Shown here: positions 60,943 to 64,000 of the stretch, one piece after another
Layout of the letters: each line of letters begins with the position of its first letter
Position numbering within the stretch: position 1 is the first letter of the stretch
Origin: Linnemannia elongata
Taxonomy: Eukaryota; Mortierellomycota; Mortierellomycetes; Mortierellales; Mortierellaceae
Assembly: GCA_036320915.1 (NCBI GenBank)
Contig: JAXBDG010000006.1
Span: 1,860,001 to 1,924,000 of the forward strand
DNA length: 64,000 nucleotides
Reading direction: 5' to 3'
Notes under the pieces: model-generated
Database searches by the model: none
The model's input: only the letters and a program-made list of their open reading frames with translations
Told to the model about the DNA's origin: nothing
Made by a program: the position numbers and the translations under genes

Positions 60943-62532
60943 ATGACTTGCGCCCTCCGCATCACAGCTGCATTGACACTCATCGCCTGCGCCGCCCAGG
61001 CAGCACCCTTCATGCAAGATGCCTCCTTACCTGGCTCCTCCGTCACAGATGCTGGCTTTGGCGGCGGCATGTCCGGCATGTCCGGCGGTATCGGCGGTGG
61101 TATTGGTGGTGGTATCGGCGGTGGTGATCCCTCAGCCTACTGTGACCCATCGGTCGACCCGTCCTGCTACCAGAACGCCTACTCAGGCAGCGTCGATGTC
61201 GACTCGGTCGTCAACGCCACCCCAATCACCGAGGTCACACCTGTCACTCAGTACCAACCTATTGTCCAGGCCTTGACGCCTGTTGTTGACTCTGCTTGTG
61301 ATTATGATCTTTTCGGAGGCGGATCTGGTCTGGGTGGTAGCCTCTATGGCGGTGGATCTGGTCTTGGTGGTGGTCCCTATGGCGGATCCGCTCTTGGAGG
61401 TGGTGGAATGTATGGTGGATCCGACAGCAGCATGCTTGGGTCTGGCTTTGGTTCGAACTTTGGTCAGGGAGGAATGATGCGTCGTAGTGACTTGGAGTTT
61501 GCTGGATTTGAGGGGCCCGGTACCCCCACGCCCGGCGCTACTGATCCCAACGTCCGGGGACCTGCTGTGCCTATTGGCGAGGTGATGTCTTTTGGCGGCG
61601 GTGGCGGTGGGGTCTTTGGATTCAATGCCCTCCCTGGTCTTCAGGGTGGCCCTCAAGGCGGTCCTATGGGTCCTCAAGGTGGTCCTATGGGTCCTCAAGG
61701 CGGTCCTATGGGTCCTCAAGTCGGTCCTATGGAGGCCCAAGGTGGACCTCAGTCGGGAGGTCCCCAATACGGTCCCCAGGGTGGTTCTCAATTCGACATC
61801 CAAGACGGCTCCCAAGCCTCCACCCAATGTCCACCCAATGACATTGCCTGCCAACTCTCAATCCCCTCCCAAACCGTCGACATGGGCTCCTCAACCTTTA
61901 TCAACCCCTTGACCTCCGTCTTCCCCTCAACAACCTACCAGCCCCAGGTCCAATCCCTCGAATCCGACATCTTTGCCACCCCCGCCCAAGACAACACCCT
62001 CCCTCAGCAGTCTGTCGACCTCGGCTCTAATGTGTTTATCCAACCTACTACCAGTGTCAATCCCGAGACGGTCTATCAGCCTTCGGTCTCGCAGTTCGCA
62101 ACGGATGTCCAGGCGGTTCCTCAGGATGACCAGTCGTTGCCCCAGTCGAGCGTCCAGCTTGGATCCACTGTTGAGATTATCCCTACAGTTCATGTCATGC
62201 CTATCACGACCTTCCAGAGCACGGTCAAGTCATTGCCGGTTATCATTCAGGCCGAGCCATGCAATGATGGCTACTTTGGTGGTAACAACTTGTACGGTGC
62301 TGGTCCTGGTCTTGGTGCTGGTCAGTTCTCGAACTACGGCACTGGTGCTGGTGGACTCTATGGCGCTGGTAGCGGTGCTGGCCTCTATGGTCCTGCTGGT
62401 GGACCTTCTGGCTCTGCTGGCGGTTCTGGTCTCTATGGTTCCTCCTCTCGCTACGGATCGGGCATTATGGGCGGTTCCTCGATCTATGGCAGCAGACTCG
62501 GTTCTGGTTCCTGGGACCAGGGCTTCATGTAA
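60943..62532 (+). CDS. Secreted Gly/Gln-rich repeat protein
   Basis: One exon, 529 aa. Signal peptide MTCALRITAALTLIACAAQA. Three Gly-rich zones (GGGIGGGIGG at about 45-60; GSGLGGSLYGGG at about 125-185; GAGPGLGAGQ plus GLYGAGSGAG near the end) and a Q-G-G-P-M-G-P heptad array (about 240-260). Between them are four degenerate units of about 40 residues with a shared core: a beta-like TxVTPVTQYQPIVQALTPVV, then LTSVFPSTTYQPQVQSLESD, TTSVNPETVYQPSVSQF and VHVMPITTFQSTVKSLPVI. Isolated Cys pairs flank the units. I do not recognise the family. The composition suggests a wall-associated or matrix protein. The TATA box and leader indicate the ATG at 60943, not the earlier CTC/TTG-type frame opening. 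Confidence 0.85.
   Translation: MTCALRITAALTLIACAAQAAPFMQDASLPGSSVTDAGFGGGMSGMSGGIGGGIGGGIGGGDPSAYCDPSVDPSCYQNAYSGSVDVDSVVNATPITEVTPVTQYQPIVQALTPVVDSACDYDLFGGGSGLGGSLYGGGSGLGGGPYGGSALGGGGMYGGSDSSMLGSGFGSNFGQGGMMRRSDLEFAGFEGPGTPTPGATDPNVRGPAVPIGEVMSFGGGGGGVFGFNALPGLQGGPQGGPMGPQGGPMGPQGGPMGPQVGPMEAQGGPQSGGPQYGPQGGSQFDIQDGSQASTQCPPNDIACQLSIPSQTVDMGSSTFINPLTSVFPSTTYQPQVQSLESDIFATPAQDNTLPQQSVDLGSNVFIQPTTSVNPETVYQPSVSQFATDVQAVPQDDQSLPQSSVQLGSTVEIIPTVHVMPITTFQSTVKSLPVIIQAEPCNDGYFGGNNLYGAGPGLGAGQFSNYGTGAGGLYGAGSGAGLYGPAGGPSGSAGGSGLYGSSSRYGSGIMGGSSIYGSRLGSGSWDQGFM
61652..61740 (+). repeat. 21-bp coding tandem repeat (GGPMGPQ)
   Basis: Four tandem units of GGTCCTATGGGTCCTCAAGG with small differences, encoding G-G-P-M-G-P-Q heptads in the secreted repeat protein. 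Confidence 0.9.
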
Positions 62533-64000
62533 ACCAAACCTTCAGTGACCCAATCTCTACCTTCGTCCTCCTTTCCCTTCTTTCTTTTCCCCTGTTTCCC
62601 TTTTCTTCGCCTGTATCACTTCTTCCTTCCTACCACGCACGCACACTCACCCCCTTCATGCATATCGGCATTTTTCTCTTGTTTCTGCTTGTTTCTACCA
62701 CATACTGCATACTCCTTGATATCGTATCGCATCGGGAATGGTTCCTTGCACGCACCCATGCACTCTCGATTTGGTAGTCCCCAATTGAAAAGCAACTAGC
62801 GTCATTGAATAAAAAAAACAACGAAAAAAAAAAAACAAAACAAATCAAAACAAAAGGCGATAAGTGGCTCTCTTGCTTTTTCTCGTTGTTCTTCAAAGGA
62901 TGCAGCCTAGGTGCAGAAAACAGCTCTTGGTCTGTCACACGCAATACCTTTTTATTTTTTATATTTTTTTCTTTTCGTTTTCTTTCGTACTACGAACAAA
63001 AAGAAAGTTTTGTAGTTGGGGGGGAGGGGGGGGGTTTTCATTTTTTGAATGTGTACCAAAGAACCATGTTCAGGCTCCCTCTCCATGCAGTAGGGGGATA
63101 AAGGGAATTTTGAAAGAGAGGCCCACAAAACAGACCACAAGAAAGTGTGATGCGGGGCTTCGACTTGATTGGTGCAATGTCTATTCACTTTAGAGTTGGT
63201 GGCTCCATCTTTTTTCTCTTTTACTTTTTCTTTTGTGTTCGTCTTTCTATTCGCTTCCCGTGTGAAAAAGGCCTTTTTATTCGGAAGAATTTGGTGGGTG
63301 GTCCCCCCCCCCCCCCCCCCCCCCCCGTCCCTGGTTCCCTTTCTCTCTTTTGCTGAAATGGTCTAACGATAGTGTGTTAAATTTGAATGGCGAGAAAGAT
63401 CAAGAAGCCAAAGAAAAAAAAAAGAATGTGGTTGTTTCCTCCTCCTGCCTGATAGAAACCCTCGCCCATTATAGAGAGTTGTTGTTCCTGAAGACCTGAA
63501 CACACAAACAGCCACATATTTGGGCTGTGGAATGAAAACAAAAGAGTCGCGCGAGGCAAGAGATAAAACCCTTTCTTGGTGATCGGAGAGGAGTACAGAC
63601 AGAGGAGGGCTAGGTTCAATCCCTTGTGCTTGTCTCCTCCCTTCGTCTCATGTGTCCTTCCTGCACCTTTTATGCTCGAGATCGAACTAGGGGGGGAAAA
63701 AAAGTATAACAGGAATACCTGTCGCTTGGTAAAAGTGGACGTAAAACATCACCCACATATCTCTGTATCCTTCCCATGCGGTTGGGATCGAAATAAAAGG
63801 AAGAGAGGGACGAGAGGGATGAGACGAGAGCGCCCATGAGTTTAAAGCAAAATAACATTTTTTTTTAATCTTCTTCAAGGAAGGGTTCCATCCCACGACA
63901 TGGGGTGTTGTTCCTCTCATATTTACTCCCCCATTCTCACACCCTTTTCACTCTGAACCAGATCCCTCACCCTCGATCGATTTTTTTTTTTTTTTTTTTT
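62533..64000. other. Terminal intergenic region
   Basis: No gene supported. Contains (A)n at 62812-62834, a GGGGGAGGGGGGGGG tract at about 63019-63033, a 24-nt C-run at 63303-63326, and a T-run at the window end (63981-64000). Frames through these tracts are artefacts. Confidence 0.5.
63303..63326. repeat. 24-nt C homopolymer
   Basis: Uninterrupted C-run (G on the other strand), unusual in this otherwise A/T-homopolymer-rich sequence. Could be quadruplex-forming (inference). Confidence 0.95.

Noticed and set aside
61183..61854. 223-codon antisense frame in the secreted repeat protein
   Set aside because: Thr/Arg repeats are the complement of the GGPMGPQ and Gly repeats.

Overview
This is a fungal nuclear window. 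Most genes are split by short GT-AG introns, mostly about 60-250 nt. Transcripts lie on both strands with small intergenic gaps full of A/T homopolymers and CT-rich stretches. There is a class IV-type chitin synthase, a thioredoxin reductase of the low-Mr fungal type and an IQGAP. Gene style, intron style and AC-rich 5' leaders fit an early-diverging filamentous fungus, most likely Mortierellaceae (Mortierella/Linnemannia). That placement is inference, not proven by a marker gene. All exon models below were joined by hand from splice consensus, reading phase and protein-family fit.

Layout. 0.3-3.2 kb: mitochondrial-type Na+/Ca2+ exchanger (minus). 4.6-5.1 kb: small two-TM protein (plus). 6.7-11.8 kb: IQGAP-family scaffold (plus), converging on 12.0-15.2 kb: Mvp1/SNX8-type sorting nexin (minus). 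16.4-18.7 kb: thioredoxin reductase with an N-terminal extension (minus). 19.8-22.7 kb: Sec14-GOLD lipid transfer protein (minus). 24.8-25.9 kb: peroxiredoxin-like protein (plus). 26.1-27.3 kb: two head-to-tail, 5'-truncated, poly(A)-tailed retroelement copies just upstream of a tRNA-Leu(CAA) at 27.45 kb. 27.7-29.0 kb: TAF4-like TFIID subunit (minus). 40.1-43.7 kb: two tandem single-pass membrane paralogues, the second with an in-frame stop. 47.3-52.0 kb: chitin synthase with a 1.4-kb first intron (plus). 52.2-54.8 kb: Rogdi/Rav2-family protein (minus). 55.2-56.2 kb: Gly-rich single-TM protein (minus). 58.5-60.4 kb: MBOAT lysophospholipid acyltransferase (plus). 60.9-62.5 kb: secreted Gly-rich repeat protein (plus).

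The most remarkable region is 29.8-39.8 kb. It holds at least eight related units of a small secreted protein family I cannot assign to any known family: six intact genes and two decayed copies. Every intact member has a signal-peptide exon, then a phase-2 intron, then a second exon encoding about 110-140 residues. That exon has a shared block C-x-P-[ST]-T-x-x-W-x-x-R near its start, a central S-x-D-x-x-[FW]-x-[VI]-x-H block in most members, and an aromatic-rich terminus ending with a second conserved Cys (Y-W-x-C type). Several intact members have a TATA-like box about 130-150 bp upstream of the start codon, and a GATGGTTC-type motif recurs through the array. I read this as a locally expanding birth-and-death family of secreted proteins (possible effector, antimicrobial or self/non-self function; function unknown).
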